Positions 36,544 to 45,914 of a stretch of DNA of 64,000 nucleotides are shown here, in pieces (position 1 is the first letter of the stretch; each line of letters begins with the position of its first letter). Made by a program: the position numbers and the translations under genes. Location of the stretch: positions 1 through 64,000 of the forward strand of contig UEHQ01000017.1 in assembly GCA_900489925.1 (NCBI GenBank). Direction: 5' to 3'. Below the pieces are notes generated by a model. That model did no database searches. It was given only the letters and a program-made list of their open reading frames with translations, and was not told the DNA's origin. The stretch comes from Hyphomicrobiales bacterium. GTDB taxonomy: Bacteria > Pseudomonadota > Alphaproteobacteria > Rhizobiales > Rhizobiaceae.

Positions 36544-36561
36544 TGTCTCGAAGGAGAGAGC

Positions 36562-37353
36562 ATGGCCCACGAACTCAATATTTCGAAAGCGCAGCACAGT
36601 GTTCGGCGCAATATTTCATTGGATACCGATGAGATATGGCAGGCGAGGATCGATCTCGCCGCCTGCCTTCGAACAGCAGCGCGCCATGGACTTGAAGAGG
36701 GCATCTGCAACCACTTTTCAGCTGTCGTCCCCGGCCATCCGGATCTGTTTATCGTCAACCGTCTGGGTTGGGCCTTTCAGGAAGCAACCGCCTCATCGCT
36801 GCTGATCTGCGACTTCGAAGGCAACGTCGTTGCAGGCGAAGGCGTACCGGAAGCGACGGCATTCTTCATTCATGCACGCCTGCATAAGATGGCCCCGCGG
36901 GTGGGAGCCGCTTTTCATACTCATATGCCCAACGCCACCGCGCTTAGCATGGTAGAAGGCGAACCGCTGGTCTGGGCAGGGCAGACGGCGCTCAAATTCT
37001 ACGGCCGCGTAGCCGTCGATGAAAACTACAATGGTCTCGCACTAGATGAAACCGAGGGCGACCGGATCGCCTCGGTTCTCGGTGACAAGGACATATTGTT
37101 CATGAGGAACCACGGCGTAATGGTGTGCGCGCCGAATATCGCCGAGGCTTGGGATGATCTCTACTATCTGGAGCGAGCTGCCGAGGTACAGTTGAAGGCG
37201 ATGGGATCCGGTCGCAAGCTCCTTCCCGTCTTGCCAGAAGTCGCGGCCCAGGCGGCCAAGCAGATGAAGGAAGGGGATCCGGAAAGTGCCCGGATGCATC
37301 TGGAAAGCATCCGGCGCGTCCTCGACCGGCAGGAGCCGGAGTATCGCGACTGA
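36562..37353 (+). CDS. Class II aldolase/adducin family protein
   Basis: A 263-residue fuculose-aldolase-type protein. Metal ligands His119 and His121 in AAFHTHMPNA and a later His in FMRNHGVMV; catalytic-region Glu in GEGVPEATA. GGAGAGAG precedes the ATG. It follows the HAD hydrolase gene; together they may process a phosphorylated or halogenated/hydroxylated small acid or ketose. Members of this family also act as decarboxylases or epimerases, so substrate is open. Confidence 0.9.
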   Translation: MAHELNISKAQHSVRRNISLDTDEIWQARIDLAACLRTAARHGLEEGICNHFSAVVPGHPDLFIVNRLGWAFQEATASSLLICDFEGNVVAGEGVPEATAFFIHARLHKMAPRVGAAFHTHMPNATALSMVEGEPLVWAGQTALKFYGRVAVDENYNGLALDETEGDRIASVLGDKDILFMRNHGVMVCAPNIAEAWDDLYYLERAAEVQLKAMGSGRKLLPVLPEVAAQAAKQMKEGDPESARMHLESIRRVLDRQEPEYRD

Positions 37354-37364
37354 TCGCTGCGTTT

Positions 37365-37464
37365 GCACAGCGGCCACAACGGGGCCGCTGTGCGGCCTCA
37401 TCCGTTCGCGAGCAGAAAGCCAGACGATCGGTTCGCGCTACCGCACGCGAAAGCACCGTCTGGC
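37365..37464 (+). other. Structured leader before cobF
   Basis: Two hairpins: an 11-bp perfect stem GCACAGCGGCC/GGCCGCTGTGC (37365-37375/37383-37393), and GCCAGACG/CGTCTGGC (37419-37426/37457-37464) enclosing TTCGCG/CGCGAA. The first may end the aldolase transcript; neither has a T-run. No cobalamin-riboswitch B12 box was seen. Confidence 0.45.
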
Positions 37465-37542
37465 CTATTCTGCCTGAGACAGGGCCTTGCGAAACCCCTT
37501 GGTCTGCGCCAGAAACGGCCGGAACTGATCGAGGCAAAGCGC

Positions 37543-38310
37543 GTGCGCCATATCTACATCATCGGCATTGGAACCGGAAATCCCGAGCATGTCACCATTC
37601 AGGCAATCAATGCCATGAATGCGGCGACCGCTATCTTTATCCCGACCAAGGGAGCAAGCAAGGAAGGCCTTGCTGCGGTGCGTCGTGATATCTGCCAGCG
37701 CTACGTCACGAACCCGAAGACATCCCTGATCGAGTTCGCGGTCCCCACCCGGGCGATGCAAGATCGCACATATGTGGAAAGTGTCGACGAATGGCACGCC
37801 AAGCTCGCGACAACCTATGTACACCTGATCGACGACCTGCCGGACGATGGGATCGGTGCCTTTCTGGTCTGGGGCGATCCAAGTCTCTATGACAGCACCA
37901 TCCGCATTATCGAGCGGGCAATGCAGATCGGAACCGCAGCCTTCGATTATAGCGTCATCCCCGGGATCACGAGCATCCAGGCACTCGCGGCCAGCCATCG
38001 CATTCCGATCAATCTCGTCGGCAAGCCTCTGGAAGTGACCACGGGTCGCCGGCTCGCCGAACATGGCAACCGAGCAGAGACCACGATCGTCATGCTGGAC
38101 GGCGAACAGGCATTTGCGAAGATCGACGACCCCGATGCCGAAATCTTCTGGGGCGCCTACCTCGGAACCGAAGACGAAATCGTCCGCTCGGGACGATTGG
38201 GCGAAGTCGCGGACGATATCGCAAGGACGCGCGCGGAAGCCCGCGCCCGCCATGGCTGGATCATGGACATCTATCTGCTCCGCAAGGGCCACGACTTCGA
38301 CGACCTTTGA
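37543..38310 (+). CDS. cobF: Precorrin-6A synthase (deacetylating)
   Basis: A 255-residue SAM-dependent methyltransferase of the tetrapyrrole methylase fold that methylates C1 and removes acetate, making precorrin-6A in the aerobic cobalamin pathway. Seen: IYIIGIGTGNPEHVTIQAI, FLVWGDPSLYDSTIRI and YSVIPGITSIQALAASHRIPIN. GTG at 37543 has GAGG about 8 nt upstream and gives the usual family length; the longer frame upstream runs through the structured leader. First gene of the cob run. Confidence 0.94.
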   Translation: MRHIYIIGIGTGNPEHVTIQAINAMNAATAIFIPTKGASKEGLAAVRRDICQRYVTNPKTSLIEFAVPTRAMQDRTYVESVDEWHAKLATTYVHLIDDLPDDGIGAFLVWGDPSLYDSTIRIIERAMQIGTAAFDYSVIPGITSIQALAASHRIPINLVGKPLEVTTGRRLAEHGNRAETTIVMLDGEQAFAKIDDPDAEIFWGAYLGTEDEIVRSGRLGEVADDIARTRAEARARHGWIMDIYLLRKGHDFDDL

Positions 38311-38372
38311 CAAGCATCATTTTGCTCAACAGCCCCCAATCCTATAAAGACATGAATGAAGGAATTGGGACA

Positions 38373-39737
38373 ATGACGCGCACCGAGCAGATCGCACCCG
38401 AGAATATGAAAGCCCCTCTACCGGCAACGCAACGTGGTGCCTGCCCGACCCTGATGGAACCGATGCGAACCGGCGACGGATTGCTCGCCCGCTTGCGCCC
38501 CGAACAAGGTATCTTCACCATTGGTCAGTTCAAGCAATTGGCGCAGGCGGCGCAGCGCCACGGCAACGGCATCATCGAGATTACCGCGCGCGGGAGCGTG
38601 CAGATACGCGGCCTGACGGCGGACACGGCGCCGATGCTGGCCTCGGACATCGACGCGGCGGGGATCGTCATTCCTCCGGCACCGGTGATCGAGTTACCTC
38701 CGCTGCACGGCATCTTTCACGACGAAATGGCCGACGCGGTCGTGATGGAGCAGGAGCTTCGCCGCGACCTCGCAATGCTCTTCGGATCGCCCTTGCTCGC
38801 ACCGAAGCTTTCGATCGTCATCGATGGCGGTGGTCGCCGGGGGCTTGCCGCGGTCAGCGCCGACATTCGCCTCTGTGCCGTCTCGTCAGACCTTTGGCAC
38901 GTCGCAATCGACGGGGATGCGCAGTCCGCCCGTACTGTCGCGACAGGAAGCAGCGCCGAGGCAATTCGCACCGTTGGCGCTATTCTGGAACTCCTGCTTT
39001 CCATGGGGCGGTATAAGCGGGCGCGGGATGTCACGGTCGAACACTTGTCCGCGGCACACTTGCCTGCGACCCCAATCGCGCCTGGGAGCTTGCCCGGGGG
39101 GGAGACTGCGACGCCGGGCGTTCACGCGATTTCCGCGCATGCCGCCGTTATCGGGCTCAGACCTCGGTTTGGGCAATTGCTTGCATCGGACGTCATTGAC
39201 TTCCTCGGCCTAGCAGAACGCGCCGGCGCGCAGGAGATCAGGCCGGCGCCAGGGCGCTGCTTTTTCGTGACCGGGCTGACCCAGACAGCCGCGATCACTC
39301 TCAAGAACGCAGCCGTTGCCTACAATCTGTCCGCAGATCACGATGATCCCTATAGCTCCATCGCGGTTTGCGCCGGGGCAGGGGCGTGCGCATCCGCTTT
39401 TTATCCCACCAAGACGCTGGCCGAGACGATTGCCACTGCTGCTCCCGACTTGCTGGACGGCTCGCTGGACATTCACCTTTCAGGTTGCGCCAAGGGTTGC
39501 GCCCATCCACGACCAGCTGCATTGACGCTGGCCGGTACAGCCGACGGCTATCATCTCATCGTCGATGGCACCGCTTCGAGCCTGCCAGACGCACAGATCG
39601 CTAGCGGCGATATCGATTCCGCTATACAGAGGCTCGCCCGCCTCATCAAAACCGAGAGACACGCTGGCGAATCGGCTGGTGCCTGCCTTAGACGGCTGGG
39701 CAAAGGAACCGCCATGCGGGCACTGCGACAGGAATAG
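38373..39737 (+). CDS. cobG: Precorrin-3B synthase
   Basis: A 454-residue protein of the nitrite/sulfite-reductase-like fold that makes precorrin-3B with oxygen, the step that marks the aerobic route. Ferredoxin-like half-domains (PTLMEPMRTGDGLLARLRPEQG, ITARGSVQIRGL) and 4Fe-4S cysteines in VCAGAGACASAFYP and HLSGCAKGCAHP. The ATG at 38373 has AAGGA upstream; the longer frame overlaps cobF. Confidence 0.93.
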   Translation: MTRTEQIAPENMKAPLPATQRGACPTLMEPMRTGDGLLARLRPEQGIFTIGQFKQLAQAAQRHGNGIIEITARGSVQIRGLTADTAPMLASDIDAAGIVIPPAPVIELPPLHGIFHDEMADAVVMEQELRRDLAMLFGSPLLAPKLSIVIDGGGRRGLAAVSADIRLCAVSSDLWHVAIDGDAQSARTVATGSSAEAIRTVGAILELLLSMGRYKRARDVTVEHLSAAHLPATPIAPGSLPGGETATPGVHAISAHAAVIGLRPRFGQLLASDVIDFLGLAERAGAQEIRPAPGRCFFVTGLTQTAAITLKNAAVAYNLSADHDDPYSSIAVCAGAGACASAFYPTKTLAETIATAAPDLLDGSLDIHLSGCAKGCAHPRPAALTLAGTADGYHLIVDGTASSLPDAQIASGDIDSAIQRLARLIKTERHAGESAGACLRRLGKGTAMRALRQE

Positions 39738-39739
39738 GA

Positions 39740-40372
39740 ATGCCAGAATACGACTACATCCACAGCGGCGACGCGATTTATGAACGGTCCTTTGCGATCA
39801 TCCGCAGCGAGGCCGACCTGTCCCGGTTTTCCTCGGAGGAAGCCGATGTTGCAGTTCGCATGATCCATGCCTGTGGACTGGTAGAGGCGGCCGAACATTT
39901 CGTCTTTGCTCCGCACTTCGTCAGCGCCGCCCGTTCGGCGCTGCATGCGGGCGCTCCGATCTTCTGCGACGCGGAAATGGTCTCCCACGGGGTGACGCGC
40001 ACCCGCCTGCCGGCGAAGAACGACGTGATCTGTACACTCCATGATCCCCGCACGGCAGAACTTGCAAAGCAAACCGGCAACACACGCTCGGCAGCGGCGC
40101 TCCACCTGTGGCTGGATCGTCTTGCCGGCAGCGTTGTTGCGATCGGCAATGCGCCGACGGCACTCTTCCATCTCCTCGAACTGCTGCGCGACGGCGCACC
40201 GAAGCCCGCCGCCATCATCGGCATGCCTGTCGGCTTCGTCGGCGCCGCCGAATCCAAGGACGCGCTGGCGGAAAACTCCTATGGCGTACCCTTCGCGATC
40301 GTCCGCGGTCGCCTCGGTGGCAGCGCCATGACCGCCGCTGCGGTCAATGCATTGGCGAGGCCGGGCCTATGA
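39740..40372 (+). CDS. cobH: Precorrin-8X methylmutase
   Basis: A 210-residue CobH/CbiC protein that moves a methyl group from C11 to C12 to make hydrogenobyrinate. Seen: IRSEADLSRFSSEEADVAVRMIHACG with the catalytic His, GAPIFCDAEMV, RLPAKNDVICTL, and IGMPVGFVGAAESKDAL. AGGA precedes the ATG and the stop overlaps cobI by 4 nt. Confidence 0.96.
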   Translation: MPEYDYIHSGDAIYERSFAIIRSEADLSRFSSEEADVAVRMIHACGLVEAAEHFVFAPHFVSAARSALHAGAPIFCDAEMVSHGVTRTRLPAKNDVICTLHDPRTAELAKQTGNTRSAAALHLWLDRLAGSVVAIGNAPTALFHLLELLRDGAPKPAAIIGMPVGFVGAAESKDALAENSYGVPFAIVRGRLGGSAMTAAAVNALARPGL

Positions 40373-41100
40373 GCGGCAGCGGCAAGCTGATCGGAGTTGG
40401 CACCGGCCCCGGCGACCCCGAGCTCCTGACGGTCAAGGCCGTCAAGGCGATCGAAACCGCCGATGTGGTTGCTTATTTCGCAAAGCAGGGCCGGGGAGGA
40501 AACGGAAAGGCGATCGTCGAGCATCTGCTCACCAGCGATACCACGATGCTACCGCTCTACTATCCTGTTACCACCGAGATCGACAAGAATGAGGCCGCGT
40601 ATCGCAGCCAGATAACCGCCTTCTACGACCAGTCGGCAGCGATCGTCGCGGGCCATCTGGATGCCGGCCGAACCGTCGCGGTTCTCAGCGAAGGCGATCC
40701 GCTGTTCTACGGCTCCTATATGCACCTGCATGTGAGGCTCGCCGATCGTTATCCGACCCAAGTCATCCCCGGGATCACCGCAATGTCCGGATGCTGGTCG
40801 GTGGCCGGCATTCCGATCGTTCAGGGAGACGATGTCCTGTCCGTCCTTCCCGGCACCATGGCGGAAGCGGAACTGCAGCGCAGACTGGTCGATACGCAAG
40901 CGGCAGTGATCATGAAGGTCGGCCGCAACCTTCCGAAAATCCGCCGGGCACTCGCGGCCTCTGGACGCCTCTCCGAAGCGGTCTATGTCGAACGCGGCAC
41001 CATGGCCAATGCCGCCATGGTCAAGCTCGCCGATCGGCCTGATGGCGACGCTCCCTATTTCTCACTGGTGCTTGTGCCGGGTTGGGAGAGCAACCGATGA
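40369..41100 (+). CDS. cobI: Precorrin-2 C20-methyltransferase
   Basis: A 243-residue tetrapyrrole methylase that makes precorrin-3A. GVGTGPGDPELLTVKAVKAIE opens the fold; VLSEGDPLFYGSYMHL is the SAM-site loop; VIPGITAMSGCWSVAGIPI follows. ATG at 40369 is coupled to cobH (ATGA). Its end is coupled to cobJ in the same way. Confidence 0.95.
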   Translation: MSGSGKLIGVGTGPGDPELLTVKAVKAIETADVVAYFAKQGRGGNGKAIVEHLLTSDTTMLPLYYPVTTEIDKNEAAYRSQITAFYDQSAAIVAGHLDAGRTVAVLSEGDPLFYGSYMHLHVRLADRYPTQVIPGITAMSGCWSVAGIPIVQGDDVLSVLPGTMAEAELQRRLVDTQAAVIMKVGRNLPKIRRALAASGRLSEAVYVERGTMANAAMVKLADRPDGDAPYFSLVLVPGWESNR

Positions 41101-41861
41101 CAGGCAAGCTCTTCGTGATCGGGACCGGTCCAGGCAATCCGGATCAGATGACCCCACAGGCGCTCGCCGCGGTATCACAGGCCACGGATTTCTTTGGCTA
41201 CGGACCTTATCTTGACCGGCTCAACCTGAGGGAAGACCAGCGGCGGCGGGCCTCCGATAACAGGGAGGAACTTGACCGGGCAGCGGCGGCGCTGAAAGCG
41301 GTATCCGCAGGATCAATCGTGTGTGTCGTTTCCGGCGGCGACCCGGGCGTATTTGCGATGGCTGCGGCCGTTTGCGAGGCGATCGACAATGGACCCGACG
41401 AATGGCGCGATATCGACCTCGTCGTCCTGCCGGGTATCACCGCCATGCTTGCCGTTGCTGCGCGCATCGGCGCGCCACTCGGCCATGACTTTTGTGCCAT
41501 ATCGCTCTCGGACAATCTGAAACCTTGGGACATAATAGAAGCGCGCCTGCAGGCGGCAGCATCCGCCGGTTTCGTGATCGCGCTCTATAATCCGATCAGC
41601 AAGGCAAGGCCCTGGCAATTGGGCAAGGCGTTCGAATTGCTGCGTGGGCATTTGCCACCAACGACGCCGGTTATTTTCGGGCGAGCGGCCGGACGGCCCG
41701 ACGAGCGCATGACCGTGCAGCAACTCGGCGAGGCAGACGCGACCATTGCTGACATGGCGACATGCGTCATCATCGGATCAGTCGAAACGAAAATTATTTC
41801 CAGGCAAGGCCAGCCTGATCTCGTTTACACGCCGCGCTTCATCGCAGGGGGAAACAGGTGA
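41097..41861 (+). CDS. cobJ: Precorrin-3B C17-methyltransferase
   Basis: A 254-residue tetrapyrrole methylase carrying out C17 methylation with ring contraction. Seen: VIGTGPGNPDQMTPQA, FFGYGPYLDRL, CVVSGGDPGVFAMAAAV, VVLPGITAMLAVAARIGAPLGHDFCAISLSD and the CobJ-typical YNPISKARPWQLGKA. ATGA overlap with cobI. The last 37 bp overlap the convergent cobK gene. Confidence 0.96.
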   Translation: MTGKLFVIGTGPGNPDQMTPQALAAVSQATDFFGYGPYLDRLNLREDQRRRASDNREELDRAAAALKAVSAGSIVCVVSGGDPGVFAMAAAVCEAIDNGPDEWRDIDLVVLPGITAMLAVAARIGAPLGHDFCAISLSDNLKPWDIIEARLQAAASAGFVIALYNPISKARPWQLGKAFELLRGHLPPTTPVIFGRAAGRPDERMTVQQLGEADATIADMATCVIIGSVETKIISRQGQPDLVYTPRFIAGGNR

Positions 41862-42595
41862 GCGATTGCCGCCAACGCCTCCTCGACCGTTGCGACCGTC
41901 TGCGTGGCCGGCGCTGGCGCGCGCGTGACCATCACCACCTCCAGACCAAGGCGCCTGGCGGCGGCAATCTTCGCATAGGTCGCGGAACCGCCGCTGTTCT
42001 TGGCGATCACGACATCGATGTCGTGCGCGGCAAGCAGCGCGCTCTCGCGTTCGATCTCGAACGGACCGCGATCGAGAATGCACACTGCGTTCGGCAGCAG
42101 GAAAGGCGGCTCTACGGGGTCGACGCTGCGAATGAGATAGAAATGCTGCGGGGCCGCCAGCGCACAATGGGCTTCCTGCCGTCCGATCGCCAGAAACACG
42201 CGCCGCGGCGAGATGCCGAGCGCCGCTACCGCCTCCGGAATGTTGGCAACATGCTTCCAGTGGTCACCCGGCTCAGCCGTCCATTGCTCCCGGCGCAGCA
42301 CGAACGCCGGTATGTCGACATCGACCGCGGCGTCATGGGCATTCTGCGAAATCCTCGCCGCGAAGGGGTGCGTTGCGTCGATCAACAGATCGAAGCCCCC
42401 GTCACGCAGAAAAGCAGCAAGGCCTTGCCGCCCTCCAAACCCACCGGTTCTCGCTGGCACGGGCTGCGCGGAGGGCTTTTCCGTACGTCCGGCCAACGAA
42501 AGCAGGACGTCATAACGGTTGTCGGCAGACAAGGCTTGCGCGAGAGACCGCGCCTCCGTCGTCCCGCCCAGCATCAGAATGCGGATCTTGCCCAT
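41825..42595 (-). CDS. cobK: Precorrin-6A reductase
   Basis: A 256-residue NADPH-dependent reductase of precorrin-6A. Seen: ILMLGGTTEARSLAQAL, LLIDATHPFAARISQNAHDA, RREQW, FLAIGRQEAHC, and VIAKNSGGSATYAKIAAARRLGLEVVMVTR. It is the only cob gene on the minus strand. ATG at 42595 shares bases with a possible cobL ATG on the other strand (CATG), so the two divergent genes have almost no promoter space between them. Confidence 0.94.
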   Translation of the reverse strand: MGKIRILMLGGTTEARSLAQALSADNRYDVLLSLAGRTEKPSAQPVPARTGGFGGRQGLAAFLRDGGFDLLIDATHPFAARISQNAHDAAVDVDIPAFVLRREQWTAEPGDHWKHVANIPEAVAALGISPRRVFLAIGRQEAHCALAAPQHFYLIRSVDPVEPPFLLPNAVCILDRGPFEIERESALLAAHDIDVVIAKNSGGSATYAKIAAARRLGLEVVMVTRAPAPATQTVATVEEALAAIAHLFPPAMKRGV

Positions 42596-42602
42596 GCCTG
42601 AT

Positions 42603-43826
42603 ATGTCTTCCGCTTCCAACAAACGCTGGCTGACTATTATCGGGATCGGCGAAGATGGTCCAGACGGTCTCGGCGACGAGGCAAAACGTCTGATCGCCAA
42701 CGCAACTGTTATCTTCGGCGGGAGACGGCACCATACGCTGGTCGCGCCAATCGCAGTCGGAGAATGCCTGAGCTGGGAAAGCCCCTTCGAACGATCCATC
42801 GAAGCGATCGTCGCTCGTCGCGGCTCTCCTGTTGTCGTCCTGGCATCCGGAGATCCGTTCCTTTACGGCGTCGGCGCGACCCTCTCTCGGCATGTCAATG
42901 CCGATGAGATGCACACCATTCCCGCCCCGTCCTCCTTCAGCCTTGCCGCTTCGCGCCTCGGCTGGCCACTCCAGGACGCCACGACGATATCGCTGCATGG
43001 CCGCCCGATCGATCTGATCCGGCCGCATCTTCACAATGGCCGGCGGATCATCGCACTGACGTCTGATGCCGACACACCGCGCCGGCTTGCCGATCTCCTG
43101 TCAGCCTCGGGTTTCGGACAATCCGAGCTTCTTGTCCTGGAGACCCTTGGCGGCACGCGAGAGCAGTTGCGCCGTTGCAAAGCTGATCACTTCGATCTTG
43201 CCGACATCGATCCTCTGAATGTCTGTGCCATCGACGTCGTGGCCGCGGGCGGAGCCAGAACCTTGGCCTTTTCCGCCGGGCTGGACGACGCTTTTTACGA
43301 ACATGACGGGCAGATCACCAAACAGGAGATCCGTGCGGTCACCTTGTCCGCATTGGCGCCACGCCACGGAGAACTGCTCTGGGACATCGGCGCCGGATCC
43401 GGCTCGATCGGCATTGAGTGGATGCTTTGCGATCCCTCTCTCCGCGCGATTGCAGTCGAGCAGTCAGACGAACGCGCGCAACGCATCGCACGCAACGCGG
43501 CGGCTTTCGGCGTGCCCGGCCTCGCCGTCGTGGAGGGATGTGCGCCCGCAGCGCTTGAGCACCTCGCCACTCCGGACGTCATCTTCGTCGGCGGTGGCGG
43601 CAGCGAAGCCGGCGTGCTGAATGCAGCGATCAGCGCCTTGAGAAAGGGAGGGCGGCTTGTTGCAAACGCCGTTACTCTCGAAATGGAAGCAAAGCTCATT
43701 GCCACTCAGGCTGAGCTCGGCGGAACGCTGACGCGCATCGAGATCAGCCGGGCGGCCGCGATCGGCGGCATGACCGGGTGGCGACCGGCAATGCCGGTCA
43801 CGCAATGGCGCTGGACAAAGAATTAA
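42603..43826 (+). CDS. cobL: Precorrin-6Y C5,15-methyltransferase (decarboxylating)
   Basis: A 407-residue bifunctional enzyme: the N-terminal tetrapyrrole methylase (CbiE-like; [38 protein letters not shown]) and the C-terminal CbiT-like methyltransferase ([16 protein letters not shown], with the SAM-binding glycines, and [15 protein letters not shown]). Methylates C5 and C15 and decarboxylates the C12 side chain. Start is ATG 42603 or 42594; neither has a good ribosome site. Expected order downstream of cobK's divergent start. Confidence 0.94.
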   Translation: MSSASNKRWLTIIGIGEDGPDGLGDEAKRLIANATVIFGGRRHHTLVAPIAVGECLSWESPFERSIEAIVARRGSPVVVLASGDPFLYGVGATLSRHVNADEMHTIPAPSSFSLAASRLGWPLQDATTISLHGRPIDLIRPHLHNGRRIIALTSDADTPRRLADLLSASGFGQSELLVLETLGGTREQLRRCKADHFDLADIDPLNVCAIDVVAAGGARTLAFSAGLDDAFYEHDGQITKQEIRAVTLSALAPRHGELLWDIGAGSGSIGIEWMLCDPSLRAIAVEQSDERAQRIARNAAAFGVPGLAVVEGCAPAALEHLATPDVIFVGGGGSEAGVLNAAISALRKGGRLVANAVTLEMEAKLIATQAELGGTLTRIEISRAAAIGGMTGWRPAMPVTQWRWTKN

Positions 43827-43836
43827 AGGTATAGAG

Positions 43837-44595
43837 ATGACTGTTCATTTCATCGGCGCGGGCCCAGGCGCCGCAGACCTGATTACCGTCCGCGGACGCG
43901 ACCTGATCGCGAGATGCCCGGTCTGTCTCTACGCGGGCTCGATCGTGTCGCCGGAACTGCTTCAATATTGCCCGCCCGGCGCCCGCATCATCGACACGGC
44001 GCCAATGTCTCTCGACGCAATCGAGGCGGAATATCTTCGCGCCGCAAACGCCGGAGAAGATGTCGCAAGACTGCATTCGGGCGATCTCTCCGTCTGGAGC
44101 GCCGTTGCCGAGCAGATTCGCCGGCTCGAACGGCTTGGCATCAACTATACGATGACACCAGGCGTTCCGGCCTTCGCTGCCGCCGCCTCGGCGCTCGGAC
44201 GCGAACTCACCATCCCGGCCGTCGCTCAAAGCTTGGTCCTGACGCGCGTCTCCGGTCGCGCATCGCCCATGCCCAACGACGAGACCCTGGCGAAGTTCGG
44301 CGCGACGGGCTCAACGCTCGCGATCCATCTGGCTATCCACGCCCTGAAACAGGTGGTCGATGAGCTGACGCCGCTCTACGGCGCCGACTGCCCCGTCGCG
44401 ATCGTTGTGAAGGCATCGTGGCCGGACGAACGGATCCTGCGCAGCACGCTTGCCGATATCGAGGCAACGGTGGCCGCCGAGCCGATCGAGCGAACAGCCA
44501 TCATCTTCGTCGGGCGATCGCTGCAGGCCCATGATTTCCGCGAAAGCTCGCTTTACGATCCCGTCTACCAGCGCCGCTTCCGGGGCAAAGAATAG
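43837..44595 (+). CDS. cobM: Precorrin-4 C11-methyltransferase
   Basis: A 252-residue tetrapyrrole methylase. [48 protein letters not shown] and [23 protein letters not shown] are typical of CobM. It starts 11 nt after cobL and is the last gene of the cob run; the AT-rich gap that follows marks the end of the block. No cobE gene lies between cobL and cobM. Confidence 0.96.
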   Translation: MTVHFIGAGPGAADLITVRGRDLIARCPVCLYAGSIVSPELLQYCPPGARIIDTAPMSLDAIEAEYLRAANAGEDVARLHSGDLSVWSAVAEQIRRLERLGINYTMTPGVPAFAAAASALGRELTIPAVAQSLVLTRVSGRASPMPNDETLAKFGATGSTLAIHLAIHALKQVVDELTPLYGADCPVAIVVKASWPDERILRSTLADIEATVAAEPIERTAIIFVGRSLQAHDFRESSLYDPVYQRRFRGKE

Positions 44596-45076
44596 AGTGT
44601 GACTACGTCCACATTGGTACAGCAGTTTTGCCATGCGCCTGTTCTTTTGAGGGTGCTCGCTGCAAATACAACCCTTGACGCATCTTCCCAAAATAATACG
44701 GCTCAAAGCAGTAAAATCGACTGAAACTCAACTGATTCGCATTATCGTTAAGGAACATTATTTCGCCATATTGCGGAAGCGATCCCACATTTCTGCCATT
44801 TTCCGAATCAAGTGCAAATAAATTTCCCATTTCGGACTTGGCTGGTATATTTTTATATACTGAGCAGTTTTTCTTTATATTTACAAAAATATTTTATATT
44901 GATTATTAGTACCTATGTATGTAGGTTCTAAATCAAGTAGAAACCAAACGTCTCAATTTTTTACCGCTGATGCAAGACGAAGAAACTACTTAGTTACGCA
45001 CTAACAATGGATGCCTACAGAGTATTGCATTTCGTTGCGAATGGTCACCTCTAACACTACTGAGTATGAGGCTAGT
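44596..45076. promoter_or_regulatory. AT-rich regulatory region upstream of the LuxR-type gene
   Basis: About 480 bp, strongly AT-rich from 44690 to 44990, without a supported gene. It contains the imperfect palindrome at 44911-44926 and several TATATT-like stretches suitable as -10 elements. Probably the promoter region of the regulator at 45077. Confidence 0.5.
44911..44926. promoter_or_regulatory. 16-bp imperfect palindrome, candidate operator
   Basis: ACCTATGTATGTAGGT has 5-bp arms ACCTA/TAGGT and a 6-bp centre, 151 bp upstream of the LuxR-type gene. The shape is like a lux-type box; binding by the adjacent regulator is inference. Confidence 0.4.
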
Positions 45077-45868
45077 ATGAATTACGTACCTTCGGAATTT
45101 GAAAGCACTGGAAAACCAGTTGGTAACCTTAGAGCCACAGCAATGTCGCCCCGGATAGTCGGCGACCTTGCGCATAACCGTGATACCCTCGATGAGGAGC
45201 GCTGCTTGCTCATCATCGACAGCCGGACATTGGAACGCGAGTGCCTCGCGACCACATTGACGAGAAACGGCCTCGGCATGGAAGCGTTCGCCGTGGGATC
45301 GATCGCTGAATGGAAGCGCCGGAAAGACAATACGCAGCGTGTCAGTGCCATTTTGTTGAATATTGCCGGGCGAAAGGCCAATGATGGCGCTTTGTCCGAC
45401 GAAATCGCTGCAATTAGTGCCGAGTTTGCGCCAGCTCCAGTCGTAATACTTGCAGATGGCGACGACCTCAGCCAGACGTTGAAAGTTCTCGAATATGGTG
45501 CGCGTGGCTTCATTCCGACGTCTGTTGGCATCGAAGTCTGCGTTGAAGCGATCGCACTTGCGATTGCGGGGGGAACGTTCATTCTCGCCAGCAACAGCTT
45601 CTCGGCACCGGTCCCGATGGATCGCAACCCGAAAGCTCGTGAACTGGCCCGCATGTTTACCTTGCGTCAGGCGGAAGTCGTTCAGGCCCTCCGCAAAGGC
45701 AAGGCAAACAAGATTATCGCTTATGAACTCAATCTGCGCGAAAGCACGGTCAAGGTTCACATCCGGAATATCATGAAGAAGCTGAAGGCAACCAATCGCA
45801 CCGAAGTTGCTTACAAGCTGAACGATATATTCCAGAGCGATTCCAGATGGAACATCCCAGCCGAGTAA
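45077..45868 (+). CDS. LuxR-family DNA-binding regulator (response-regulator-like)
   Basis: About 263 residues. The middle (about 43-165) resembles a receiver domain (CLLIIDSRTLERECLATTL, VVILADGDDLSQTLKVLEYGARGFIPTSV), but the phospho-acceptor Asp position reads LLNIAG, so normal phosphorylation is doubtful. The C-terminal LuxR/FixJ helix-turn-helix is LRQAEVVQALRKGKANKIIAYELNLRESTVKVHIRNIMKKL. ATG at 45077 has GAGG upstream. It is followed by a terminator. Its position near the polysaccharide locus suggests it may control surface polysaccharide; that is inference. Confidence 0.87.
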   Translation: MNYVPSEFESTGKPVGNLRATAMSPRIVGDLAHNRDTLDEERCLLIIDSRTLERECLATTLTRNGLGMEAFAVGSIAEWKRRKDNTQRVSAILLNIAGRKANDGALSDEIAAISAEFAPAPVVILADGDDLSQTLKVLEYGARGFIPTSVGIEVCVEAIALAIAGGTFILASNSFSAPVPMDRNPKARELARMFTLRQAEVVQALRKGKANKIIAYELNLRESTVKVHIRNIMKKLKATNRTEVAYKLNDIFQSDSRWNIPAE

Positions 45869-45891
45869 TTCCACCATCTTTACTTGATTTC

Positions 45892-45914
45892 GGAGCGCTG
45901 TGGGTCAGCGCTCC
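45892..45914. terminator. Hairpin between convergent genes
   Basis: GGAGCGCTG (45892-45900) pairs perfectly with CAGCGCTCC (45906-45914), loop TGGGT. T-runs are short on both sides. It lies between the convergent LuxR-type and desaturase genes and could serve both. Confidence 0.7.

Noticed and set aside
37354..37542. Cobalamin riboswitch before the cob genes
   Set aside because: Hairpins are present but none of the conserved B12-box sequence was found.
39551..40257. Long minus-strand open frames opposite cobG/cobH
   Set aside because: Shadows of GC-rich coding sequence; the plus-strand frames match CobG and CobH throughout.
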